Position numbers and translations under genes: made by a program. Below the pieces are notes generated by a model. It was not told where the DNA came from and did not search any database. It saw nothing but the letters and a program-made list of their open reading frames with translations. A stretch of 64,000 nt of DNA from Candidatus Methanogaster sp. (lineage in GTDB: Archaea > Halobacteriota > Methanosarcinia > Methanosarcinales > Methanogasteraceae), in the NCBI GenBank assembly GCA_003194445.1, contig PQXF01000007.1, positions 1 to 64,000 on the forward strand, written 5' to 3'. The stretch's first letter is position 1. Every line of letters begins with the position of its first letter. Below, one piece after another: positions 1-8,556 of the stretch.

Positions 1-149
1 GTATGGGACATGCCTGTAAGTTTTACAACTTTCGTGATTCCGCCCCACCCAAGTTCAAGCGCTTTAGCCGCTGCAAACCGCCGTGCTTGAACTTCATCCG
101 CTCCGGACAAGGCTTTCAACCATGATGTGGGTTGTGCGTGATCATCCAT
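1..149 (-). CDS. IS transposase, N-terminal part (runs off window)
   Basis: An open frame starts at ATG 149 and leaves the window at base 1 (49 residues seen). It is too short for the ORF track. The residues RRFAAAKALELGWGGITKV followed by TGMSHT match the N-terminal DNA-binding region of ISAzo13-type transposases, in which an FAA..A..LG.GGI..V...TGMS..T pattern is typical. That family assignment is from memory of the pattern, not from a search. The gene lies just outside the broken 3' end of hsdR on the same strand, so it is most likely the element that interrupted hsdR. The element's far end and target duplication lie outside the window. Confidence 0.6.
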   Translation of the reverse strand, partial: MDDHAQPTSWLKALSGADEVQARRFAAAKALELGWGGITKVVKLTGMSH

Positions 150-184
150 GCTTGTATATACGAGGGTTTGTCTAATAAACTTTG

Positions 185-2164
185 CTACTTTATTTTTCGG
201 TAACGACTAAGTCCGTGACCGCGCATCGGTTTGTCGATATACATCGTGTGAAGGCTTGGAACATCAAACCCGGTAAGCCACATATCCCTGACGATAACCA
301 GCTTAAGCGAGTCGGATGGGTCTTTCATCCGGTCCCCAAGCACTCTACGCCGCTGTTTTGTTCGAATATGCTCCTGCCACCCCAGCGGATCGCCTGCAGA
401 GCCAGTCATGACGACTTTTACAAAACCATTATCATCGTCTTCGTGATACCACTCCGGCATCAACCGGACGATCTCATCATGAAGTTTTACACAGATACGC
501 CTGCTCATGCAGACGATCATGCCTTTGCCGTCAAGCACTTCGAGGCGGTTTTCAAAGTGATCCACGATATCACGGGCGATAGACTGTATGCGCGTCTCAC
601 TCCCGACGATTGCTTCAAGTCTTGCCCATTTACTCTTCAATTTTTCTTTCTCGTAAGTTTCCTCGCCTTCTGTCACTTCTTCGAATTCAGGATCGATTTT
701 TGGCTTTTCTTCCGGTTTTAATTCGAGTTTTGCCAATCTGCTTTCGTAATATATCCGCACCGTCACCTCGTCTTCCACAGCCTGCTCTATGTCATAGATA
801 TCGATATAATACCCAAATACTGTCGGAGTGCTTCTATCCTCCTTCTCTATCGGAGTTCCGGTAAAACCGATGAATGAAGCATTGGGCAGGGCGTCTCTCG
901 TATGCTTTGCGAAACCATCGATGAAATCGTACTGGCTCCGGTGCGCCTCATCAGCGATGACTGTGATATTTCTCCTTTCGGAAAGCAGGGGGAATCTGTC
1001 GCCTTTCTTTTCAGGAAGAAATTTCTGTATCGTTGTGAAGACAACACCGCCAGAGGCAACTTTGAGAAGATCTCGCAGATCGCCCCTCGATTTTGCCTGA
1101 ACTGGTTTTTGCCTGAGCAATTCATGACAACGGCTGAAAACGCCGAATAACTGATCATCCAAATCGTTTCTATCAGTTAATAGAACAACTGTTGGATTAT
1201 CCATGCTAAGTACGAGTTTTCCCGTGTAAAAAGCCATCGTAAGGCTCTTTCCAGAACCCTGTGTGTGCCAGATCACGCCGCAACGTCGGTCTCCTTCCGG
1301 GCTTGACGCCGCGGCTGTTGCCTCAACTGCCTTATTGACTGCATGATACTGGTGATAGGCAGCCAGTTTCTTTGAGATCCCCTGCTCCGTATCTTCAAAG
1401 ACCACAAAATGCCGTATCAGGTCGAGCAATACTTTTTTGCCAAGCATCCCTCTGAAGAGCACTTCAAGCTGGGGCACCGCCGATGGGGCAGTCTCTACTC
1501 CGTCGATTGTCTTCCACGGCATGAACCACTCCCTGCCAGACGTTATGGTTCCAGCCCGTGCCTCCGTTCCATCGCTTACGATCAGGATCTCGTTGTAATG
1601 GAATAGCGAAGGTATCTGAGCTTTGTAGGTCTCGAACTGGTTGAAAGCCGTCCAGATGGTTGCGTTCTCGTCGGCAGGGTTTTTGAGTTCGATTACGATT
1701 AGCGGGAGCCCGTTTATGAACAGGACTATGTCGGGTCGTCTGTTATTGTTGTTCTCGATTACGGTGAACTGGTTTACTGCCAGGAACTCGTTCTTTTCAG
1801 GATTTTCAAAATCAAGGAGCCAGACCTTACCCCATGCAATGCTGTCGTCGTCCCTGCGGTATTCGATGTCAACACCCTCTACTATCATCTTGTGGAAATT
1901 GTGGTTGTTGGTGATGAGATCCGGGCTTTCAATCCTCAGCACTTTTTTGATGGCTTCTTCCCTTGCAACGATCGGGATGTCGGGATTGAACCTGTCGATT
2001 GCATCTCTTAACCTTTCGACTAATATTACGTCAGAATAGGCATTCCTTTCGGGTGTTCTGCCGTCTGGGGTGATATCCGGACCGTGGAGTGTGGAGTAGC
2101 CTAAGTTCGAGAGGATCTCAAGTGCGACTTCTTCGACTTCGGATTCTGTTATTGCAGAGGTCAT
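185..2164 (-). pseudogene. hsdR: Type I restriction enzyme subunit R, truncated by IS insertion
   Basis: This is the ATP-dependent translocase/endonuclease subunit of a type I R-M complex. Visible in order: an N-terminal nuclease core with [20 protein letters not shown] (PD...E.K type, about residues 142-161), a Walker A HTQGSGKS near 300, DEAH as ADEAHRSQ near 405, and GFTGTPI. The frame ends just after [12 protein letters not shown], exactly where the family continues with the QAIAR.NR motif VI region, then stops after a few unrelated residues (SRYRKIK). Full-length HsdR is about 1000 residues; only 659 remain. Helicase motif VI and the HsdM-contacting C-terminus are missing, so restriction should be lost. 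Its ATG overlaps the stop of the upstream PIN gene, so it was the last gene of the hsdM-hsdS operon. Confidence 0.9.
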
Positions 2165-2551
2165 AACTGATGGATTCTATCAATTTCCGGTATTTTATCG
2201 AAGTCGCTGTCAAAGGAGAGTATTCTCTTGATCCTCTGTTTTTTCATTATCTCGACGGATGCCGCATCAGCCAGCGATATTGAGCCGTCGTACATAAGAA
2301 AGGTATCCACTGCTTTTGTGAGGATTCCCGCATCCATAAATGTTATTTTGCAGTTGTCTGTAAAATATTCATAAAGAATCTTGCCTGCCTTTCCGCCTTC
2401 CAGCGACCCCACCAGCGTGACGCTTTCACTTACGATAAGGTCGGATATCATCATCGGCTCGTTAATTTTTGGAACGAGTTTCAGTGCGTCTTTATGCCAC
2501 TGGTCTCTCTCTTGATAGGGCGATAAAGTATGAGGAGTCTGCGAAGATCAT
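2161..2551 (-). pseudogene. PIN-domain (VapC-like) toxin, frameshifted
   Basis: The start codon overlaps the stop of the AbrB-type antitoxin gene (ATGA), as in vapBC operons. The first frame reads MIFADSSYFIALSRER, the usual PIN opening with its first metal-binding Asp, then stops. A second frame continues with DQWHKDALKLVPKINEP and the 97-residue tracked ORF, which ends with the PIN features SLADAASVEIMKK and ILSFDSDFDKI. The join lies in an AAGAGAGAGACC tract; adding back one GA dinucleotide restores a single 130-residue PIN protein. Either a repeat unit was lost, or this is a sequence error. If real, the RNase toxin is inactive. PIN toxins usually cleave tRNA, rRNA or mRNA. Confidence 0.8.
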
Positions 2552-2775
2552 TTAAGTCCCTTCTGGATCACCTTCTTGGATTCAACCGCATCCCCTCCGG
2601 ATTTTACTATGCCTACTATATCCTGCAAGGTTCTTTTTTTTCTTGGCTGTACCAGTATTCCCTGCTCGGTATCTATCCATTCCATGACATCCCCTGGCAT
2701 TATTCCGTGGGCTTTTCTGATCTTTGCAGGTACAACGGTTTGGTATCCTTTTGAGATTACTGTTTCGCTAAGCAT
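2548..2775 (-). CDS. AbrB/SpoVT-family antitoxin
   Basis: A 75-residue swapped-hairpin DNA-binding protein. The motif TVISKGYQTVVPAKIRKAHG is the standard AbrB/VapB N-terminal element, followed by PGDVMEWI. I chose the ATG at 2775 over the tracked TTG at 2790 because the domain begins right after it. It overlaps the downstream PIN toxin gene by four bases. The pair is a VapBC-type module, in which the antitoxin would bind the toxin and autoregulate the promoter. It sits between a HicAB-like module and hsdR, inside the restriction operon. The antitoxin frame is intact while the toxin frame is broken. Confidence 0.85.
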   Translation of the reverse strand: MLSETVISKGYQTVVPAKIRKAHGIMPGDVMEWIDTEQGILVQPRKKRTLQDIVGIVKSGGDAVESKKVIQKGLK

Positions 2776-2861
2776 TTTATGTTCACACAATTGTTTTTGT
2801 TTTCAAGATATTTAGTTGTTTGGGTGAGGTCGGGAGGAGGGGTGTTTCACGGGCGGGTATT

Positions 2862-3013
2862 CTATACAAAACTTTCGATATAAAGGTCTATGGCTTCTTT
2901 GATGTTCGCCTGCGCTTCTCCAAGGGTTTCTCCCTGAGAAGTCACGCCGAGTACGGGACATCTCGCAATGAAGAATTCGTCTTCTTTGTGATCGATATCA
3001 GGAATGTTCTCAT
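2862..3013 (-). pseudogene. HicB-like antitoxin, frameshifted
   Basis: Not in the ORF track. From ATG 3013 the first frame reads MRTFLISITK, the opening beta strand of HicB. A second frame continues with EDEFFIARCPVLGVTSQGET, then EAQANIKEAIDLYIE, and stops at 2862. That is the classic HicB core (FFIA.CP.LG..SQG.T..EA..NIKEAI). The span is 152 nt, not a multiple of three, so one base must be gained or two lost around the AAAGAAGACGAA stretch to join the frames. It lies 24 bp after the HicA-like gene, the normal order of a hicAB module. As read, the antitoxin is not made intact, while its putative toxin partner is open. Confidence 0.7.
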
Positions 3014-3037
3014 ATTAGCTTCCGGTTCTGTTGTGAA

Positions 3038-3346
3038 TCAATCCTTCACTTTTGGCTCTGATACTCGGACGCGCCCACTCTCGATGAGAATTTGTTGCAA
3101 ATCGTCTGTGGAGAGCGGACATTCGATTAAATCGAGCATTTGCTGTTTACTGGCAAGCCCAATCTGTTTGCGCCGTTCAGCCATCAGTCCGTCATTGAAT
3201 TCCTTCTCCCCATGACTTGTTCGAGTGCGAACTGATGTTTTTTTGCCATCAAGGTAGTACCAGAACAGGTTGTGGTGAGTCCTATCAGAAACAAAACCCT
3301 TCCTCTCGATTGCGGCAATGAATTTGGATGTAGGATAAACAGCCAT
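3038..3346 (-). CDS. HicA-like small protein (putative mRNA interferase)
   Basis: 102 residues. The N-terminal half (SKFIAAIERKGF, then HHNLFWYYLDGKKTSVRTRT and SHGEKEF) resembles the dsRBD-like HicA fold, where a His on a strand followed by Ser-His forms the active region. The C-terminal half is a helical extension not typical of minimal HicA (about 60-80 aa). A HicB-type frame follows directly, which supports the assignment. It starts 2 nt after the stop of the 357-aa gene, so those two are co-translated. Alternatively it is a non-toxin partner of the 357-aa protein. The family call is by pattern and context only. Confidence 0.5.
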   Translation of the reverse strand: MAVYPTSKFIAAIERKGFVSDRTHHNLFWYYLDGKKTSVRTRTSHGEKEFNDGLMAERRKQIGLASKQQMLDLIECPLSTDDLQQILIESGRVRVSEPKVKD

Positions 3347-3348
3347 TT

Positions 3349-4422
3349 TTAGATCTCCTCGACTCTAACAGAATCTGCCTTGAGTAGATCACGAAGTTCA
3401 ATTGCGTCTGGTGTCAGTTTTTCATCCGGTTCATCTATCAGACCCTCGTATAGGAAAGCGAACTCTTCCCCAAGCTGGCGCAGTGCTTCCTGCCGATCCT
3501 CTGAAAACGCGTGTAAGCCATAGCGTGGGCACTCATACACCCACAGGTTATTGCGATATTCCGGAGAGCAGATTACGGGCTCCCTGAGGATGAAACGCCT
3601 GTCATTGAAGTGGAATGACGATGTCCGGAATGGCGAGAGGTCTATTGTTGAGACATCCAGCACTTCGTCGATCTGGCGAACCGCCCCGTCATCGCCCAAC
3701 TGCGCCCGCCCTTTAACTTCGACAATAGAGCCAGCAACGAGTTGTGTAATAGTTTCCTCTATCTCAGTAGGATAATAACACACAATTTCCCTCTGTTGGC
3801 GGCGGATAACGATATGTCGCCTACCTGCAAGCACCCGAATCTCCACAAGATCTCCGCTTATGGTTTGGACCTCTACAACATCATCGTCTTCGAATATCTG
3901 TTGAATGAAGCTTCGAGATTCGGAAGTAAGGCGAGCATAAGTCTTTCCGGATCCATTTCCCAGAGACACCCAGAAATCGTCAGTATCGCGGGGACAAAGT
4001 GCTTCAATAGACTTTATAGCACGAAGACGCGCCCCACCATCCGGCATGATCGAGACAAGATTTGAACTATCGCCCGCACTGATGGATACCGTTACCTGTC
4101 GCAGCGTATCAAGCGCACGCAATCCTTCATCAACTTCTGTTCCCGAGAGCGTGGTCTGCACCGATGATGGCGGCGGGATCTCTGCTACCACGGTAAGACT
4201 GCCTTTGCGGGACTCGCAGAAGAGCAATTCACACGATGCAATGATGCGCTTTGACCAGTTGCCACGCTGCGCTACCGGACCTCCTGACCGTGCCAGCGCC
4301 ACGTTGAAGAGTGTTTTCTGGAGTGCGTTTAGTTTACCGGCGAGTGCTGCAAGAGGGATTTTTCCATCCTCGACATCCGGACCGCCGATGGTTAGGGTTA
4401 GTTGTCTTTCGGTGTTGGGCAT
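3349..4422 (-). CDS. Unknown 357-aa protein of the restriction/defence operon
   Basis: I do not recognise the family. The protein begins MPNTERQLTLTIGGPDVEDG, has a helical stretch (LAALAGKLNALQKTLFNVAL) near residue 30, then mixed alpha/beta sequence with no metal-site, ATP-site or nuclease motif I can name. Residues about 200-260 look like a small beta-rich domain (VEIRVLAGRRHIVIRR, EVKGRAQLGDDG). No signal peptide or membrane segment. It follows the helicase gene by a 107-bp gap and is followed at 2 nt by the HicA-like gene. Its position inside a cluster of defence genes suggests a defence role, but nothing in the sequence shows what it does. Confidence 0.8.
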   Translation of the reverse strand: MPNTERQLTLTIGGPDVEDGKIPLAALAGKLNALQKTLFNVALARSGGPVAQRGNWSKRIIASCELLFCESRKGSLTVVAEIPPPSSVQTTLSGTEVDEGLRALDTLRQVTVSISAGDSSNLVSIMPDGGARLRAIKSIEALCPRDTDDFWVSLGNGSGKTYARLTSESRSFIQQIFEDDDVVEVQTISGDLVEIRVLAGRRHIVIRRQQREIVCYYPTEIEETITQLVAGSIVEVKGRAQLGDDGAVRQIDEVLDVSTIDLSPFRTSSFHFNDRRFILREPVICSPEYRNNLWVYECPRYGLHAFSEDRQEALRQLGEEFAFLYEGLIDEPDEKLTPDAIELRDLLKADSVRVEEI

Positions 4423-4529
4423 GTTTGGTCTCCTTTGTGGGTTGGTCGGGTTGTGTTTACGATATATTGCTTCTGATAGGGGATTTTGGGGTGGGTTCTT
4501 TGAGTTCGGACTCTGTGAATCTGGGCACG

Positions 4530-7500
4530 TTACCTCTGTTCACCTGATAAGAGTCCCCATACATTCCTGTAATCCGAGCCGGACAAATGAGAACCTTCTG
4601 GCCGGATATGTTTCCAGTCGTCTTCGTCCATGTTCTTCAAAAACTCTCTCGCTTCACGTACGCCGGCTGTATCAGCCGCTTGACCGAAGTTCGCTCTAAA
4701 CTCCCTGCCCAAGTTTTCAGCGACACTTCGCGGGGCGAAATTCATTCGCATCAGAACAGCCTCCTCAGTCTTCACTCCATGGTAGATCATCGCCGGCAGG
4801 GTATTGATCCTCCGACATTCACTCTCGGGAAGTGAATCGAAATCGACGCCCGACATCTGGCTTAATGCGGAAAGTCCCCATGTTCCAGTGTTAACGAGAT
4901 TTCGATAAATCGCTTTACAGGCATCAGTAATAGCTTTGGTTTCATTGCCTTCGAAAAACTGCCGCGCAATGCTCTGAATACTTTCTCCTGAAACCCATGC
5001 ATTGGTAATATTAGCGATTTGCTTCTTTTCAATGCCTTCGCCACCAATCTCTGTAAGGGATTTTAATTGCGGTACCTTTAGCATTACGCCAAATAAATCA
5101 GCCAATCCGCTTCCAGAACCAAATAAACTATCCGGGGTCCAGTCCGCTGCTGTAAGTTTTCGTTCCAACTGATTCAAGCCAGCAAGAGCTTTTCCTACAC
5201 CTTCAGGTGAAAAACCAGTCATGTCTGCCAGTTCTACCTGTCCCGGATTATCAGCCAGTTTTCTTGCGTAGTTTCTTGTAGCATCCAAAAGAGCATTTGC
5301 TTTTTCTTTACCGTCTTGGGAAGAACTTAACACCCCATAACCGTAGGTGTTTCTAAGTAATTGATCAGTATCAGCAAGAACGGCGTCGAGATTTTTCTTC
5401 TCATTCCACAGGTGAGCGACATAGCATCGGAAATCATCCCACTGCTCTTCCTGAATGACAGTACTAAGATCGTTGAGATTGCCCGCCTTTTCAAGCTCCT
5501 TCAACATGTTGACAAGACGAGATACCAGCTCTCCTGTTGTCTTGCTAACATATTCAACGATTTTTTCTGGATTTTTACCTGCTGCAAGACCTACCACACC
5601 GACACTATCATGCCCCATGCGTCCGGCACGACCTGATAGATTCCAAAAATCCCTTGGTTTCATTTCCTTGCCGTAAGGCAAAAATCGAGAAGATAAAAAG
5701 ACAGATGAGACTGGAAAGTTGATCCCTTGCGCTATTGTGGTGGTAGTGCAAAGAACACGCAGTTTTCCTTCCTCAGCCAACCATTCGATTAGCGCCCGAA
5801 CTTCATCGGAGAGTCCGGCATGATGTACACCGACACCACGGAAAAGCATTTCGACAAGTTCAAAATCAGGGCTGATTTCAGTCCTTAAAAATTTTTGTAC
5901 CAACTCAATTTCTGAACAATCCGAAGATATTGGTTCCAAAGTCTCACTAATCTTTCGCGCCATGGACCAAACTGAGTCAACGCGAGTCGCAACAGCAATA
6001 CTGGTTCCTCGTTCCGACATAATTTTCGCCATTGCCGCAGTTTCCAGACTTTGATTGAGTTTACTCTTTGGAATTTTTAGTGGCTTAACACTCCCAACCA
6101 AATGTTCACCTTCTAAATGGATTGTTTTTGGGGTCGTTGTTAGTGTCTGATATTTCAACCTCCAGCCTGCACGGACTGAATCATCTGGTTCTGCTTGGAA
6201 GATTCCTACGATGCGTTCGTTTGGCTTCCACGGTGTGGTGCCCATACTGATCGTGCGCCCAGCGTTCACATCGTGCGCCAGCCAACGAGCCAGTGTTTCC
6301 GCCTTCTCGACATAAGGCATCAGCAGCAAGAAATTGGCGGAACTCTGATACTCTTGCTTGATAGTTGCAAGCAAAAGCTCTATGCGTAGTCCCCGCGTCT
6401 CGTCTTCTATATTGTGTGCCTCATCCATCACAATCAAGGCAAGCGGACGCGATACTTTCTTGTTTCGGATCACTAACTGGAGCTTTTCCGGTGTGGCTAC
6501 AATAATATCAAACGTTCGTCCACCGTCATGACCTGACAGAAGGTCATCTTCAAATGTGTCAATCTCTACCGCACCGGTCAGTTGCTCGACCTGCACACCA
6601 ATGGGCTCAAAATCACGCCGCAAACGGCGAGTAATCTGTGCAGTCAAAGCGCGTGTTGGTGCTACATAAGCAACCCAGCCGCGAGGTTCGGCATCGAACT
6701 GATTTAGTGCCTGTAATATCCTGAACTGTGCAAGCAGTGTTTTTCCACCGGATGTTGGCATTTCAACCACAACCGCCGTGCTAGCTTGGTCCAGCAATCC
6801 CTGTTCCTGTAATGCGGTTCGCTGTGGAGGCAACAGTTCAAACAACGCTTGCTGTTTTGTGGCATTTTTAACAAATTGTGCCACTCGCGAATTGACCGCT
6901 CGGGCAACCCACCAGATTGACCCGGCTACCATCTGCCGGGAAGCGACGTGTAACCAGCGCAACAAAACTTCCAACTGGGCATCATGGGCAGCGGTGGCTG
7001 CCTCGATCCCCGATTCAAAGTGCTTGTCCAGTTGTGTGGCGATGTTTGATGGTTCACCTTGCAACATATAAACAGACAGAAGCTCAGTGCTCTTAGCCCA
7101 ATGGTATAATGCTACCAAGCGCAATGCCATGGCTCGGTCACCCGCATTGGAACCATTGTTCAGCACACCGGATTCATAGGTTTTCTGATCTTCCCGCAGT
7201 CCGATGATGGTGTAACGAATATTATCCAGATCATTCCACCCTTTTTTACGAAACAGACTGATCCAACACTCGAATAATTTGTATAACAGTCGCCGATCCC
7301 ATGGAACATCCGCCACCGAAGGCGCAGGTATGTTCTGCTCATTTTCGTTGTACCAGCGGCGTAGGTCTGACCAGCGATCCCCGCAATAAGCCAGTGCGGA
7401 AAGGTGAAGAATGTGGAAAATAGACTCCCCATTTTGTTCTGGCAGGTTGAAGAGGCGACGAATTTCAAACGCACGCCATGCGCCTGCCACACACTGCTGC

Positions 7501-7760
7501 CGGAGTTCATCATCTGTACTGGTCGGGTTCAAAACTGCACCCAATCCCTCGATGGCTGCCATTTCATAAGCCATTGCCAGACGGCGCAACAAATCAGAAT
7601 CATAGTCAGGCTCTGCAAAGTCGATCTGCATTTGTCTGCCAACTGCATGTTTGACCAAACGAGCATCAACTACTTTAAGACCTCTGTCACGTTCGACTTC
7701 TCCTACCGCCAGAACGGCCCAGTGATTATCTACTTTACGAAGGGAGTCGTTATTGATCAT
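4530..7760 (-). CDS. Ski2-like DEAD/DEAH helicase, HamB-like (Hachiman?)
   Basis: 1076-residue superfamily 2 helicase. Visible motifs: Walker A EMPTSGGKT near residue 330, motif Ia VAPTRALTAQ, DEAH box as VMDEAHN near 445, motif IV/V region GVGVHHAGLSDEVRALIEWL and TTTTIAQGINFP, and motif VI LSGRAGRMG near 735, a Ski2/Hel308-type arrangement. About 300 residues precede the helicase core and about 330 helical residues follow it. The start overlaps the DUF1837-like gene by 11 nt. A DUF1837 nuclease coupled to a large helicase is the architecture of Hachiman (HamA-HamB), where HamB surveys DNA and releases the HamA nuclease. The Hachiman label is an inference from domain pairing. Confidence 0.7.
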   Translation of the reverse strand: MINNDSLRKVDNHWAVLAVGEVERDRGLKVVDARLVKHAVGRQMQIDFAEPDYDSDLLRRLAMAYEMAAIEGLGAVLNPTSTDDELRQQCVAGAWRAFEIRRLFNLPEQNGESIFHILHLSALAYCGDRWSDLRRWYNENEQNIPAPSVADVPWDRRLLYKLFECWISLFRKKGWNDLDNIRYTIIGLREDQKTYESGVLNNGSNAGDRAMALRLVALYHWAKSTELLSVYMLQGEPSNIATQLDKHFESGIEAATAAHDAQLEVLLRWLHVASRQMVAGSIWWVARAVNSRVAQFVKNATKQQALFELLPPQRTALQEQGLLDQASTAVVVEMPTSGGKTLLAQFRILQALNQFDAEPRGWVAYVAPTRALTAQITRRLRRDFEPIGVQVEQLTGAVEIDTFEDDLLSGHDGGRTFDIIVATPEKLQLVIRNKKVSRPLALIVMDEAHNIEDETRGLRIELLLATIKQEYQSSANFLLLMPYVEKAETLARWLAHDVNAGRTISMGTTPWKPNERIVGIFQAEPDDSVRAGWRLKYQTLTTTPKTIHLEGEHLVGSVKPLKIPKSKLNQSLETAAMAKIMSERGTSIAVATRVDSVWSMARKISETLEPISSDCSEIELVQKFLRTEISPDFELVEMLFRGVGVHHAGLSDEVRALIEWLAEEGKLRVLCTTTTIAQGINFPVSSVFLSSRFLPYGKEMKPRDFWNLSGRAGRMGHDSVGVVGLAAGKNPEKIVEYVSKTTGELVSRLVNMLKELEKAGNLNDLSTVIQEEQWDDFRCYVAHLWNEKKNLDAVLADTDQLLRNTYGYGVLSSSQDGKEKANALLDATRNYARKLADNPGQVELADMTGFSPEGVGKALAGLNQLERKLTAADWTPDSLFGSGSGLADLFGVMLKVPQLKSLTEIGGEGIEKKQIANITNAWVSGESIQSIARQFFEGNETKAITDACKAIYRNLVNTGTWGLSALSQMSGVDFDSLPESECRRINTLPAMIYHGVKTEEAVLMRMNFAPRSVAENLGREFRANFGQAADTAGVREAREFLKNMDEDDWKHIRPEGSHLSGSDYRNVWGLLSGEQR

Positions 7761-8556
7761 CGTGTGCCACCCCCGCCCTCATCGCCAGCACCTTTTCACC
7801 CAGCGAACCGATACTGCCAGACGGCATATAAAGCGCCAGCAGTTCAATCGACATCGGTTGTGGGCAGTCTTCGCCTAATTTGCCTACTCGTGCACGTAAA
7901 TCGTCTTCATGCGGTTCTACATCGCGCAGAAGCACTCCGAATAGCCCGACATCTGCATTATCGGTATTGTAACGCTTAAAGGCATTGATAAACTTGTCCT
8001 TCCACGATGCGTTTACTGCACGATGCCACAGGTATTTTACCAGATCATCACGGATGCCGACCTTGTCCCGTAAATCCTCAAGCTGCTGCTTAAGACCGGT
8101 TCTGCCATACATCGCCCCAGGTGGGTATTTATTTTCGCTTGAAGTCTTGACTTCCCCAAAGGCAAAACGTTCAGTCACTCCATCGCAATGGATACCCACT
8201 AGATCAGCACCTGGTAAGCTCGAACCGGATTTCCGTTCATCTCGACCATCGGGCCACGGAAATGTGCAGGTGCGATGGTGCGTAAGATATGATTCAGCCA
8301 ATGCTTCACCCACACGCCATGACTCATGTTCCCGGTTGTTTTCGAGAACTCTTTTTACGCATTCTGGATTAAATTCCGTGCTGGGCAAACCCGATAATAT
8401 GTTTGTAAGATCAGCCGTCCCAGCGTCATCAAATATTACTTCAGCGACCGGACCAGCCAAAGCAGACTCCAGTTCACTTGTTGTGTAAGACATGCCGCAA
8501 CCAGTGATTGGCGCGGTACCAAGTGTGTATTCGACGGTTCCAGTTGCCAGCATCAT
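7750..8556 (-). CDS. DUF1837-like nuclease, HamA-like (Hachiman?)
   Basis: 268 residues. A PD-(D/E)XK-like core is visible: GADLVGIHCDG, then RFAFGEVKTSSE, i.e. a D...ExK spacing expected of the HamA nuclease, with a preceding HRTCTFPWPDGRDE segment. The gene overlaps the hsdS stop (TGATG) and the helicase start, so hsdS, this gene and the helicase are translationally coupled. The 5' end is uncertain: ATG 8556 is at the overlap, but MSYTTSELES at 8493 is also possible. In characterised Hachiman systems HamA is a DNA nuclease held inactive by HamB. Alternatives: another restriction-like nuclease accessory to the type I system. No other copy is in the window. Confidence 0.6.
   Translation of the reverse strand: MMLATGTVEYTLGTAPITGCGMSYTTSELESALAGPVAEVIFDDAGTADLTNILSGLPSTEFNPECVKRVLENNREHESWRVGEALAESYLTHHRTCTFPWPDGRDERKSGSSLPGADLVGIHCDGVTERFAFGEVKTSSENKYPPGAMYGRTGLKQQLEDLRDKVGIRDDLVKYLWHRAVNASWKDKFINAFKRYNTDNADVGLFGVLLRDVEPHEDDLRARVGKLGEDCPQPMSIELLALYMPSGSIGSLGEKVLAMRAGVAHDDQ

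Noticed and set aside
4046-4699. 217-aa plus-strand ORF across the 357-aa gene and helicase end
   Set aside because: Shadow of two real genes on the other strand.
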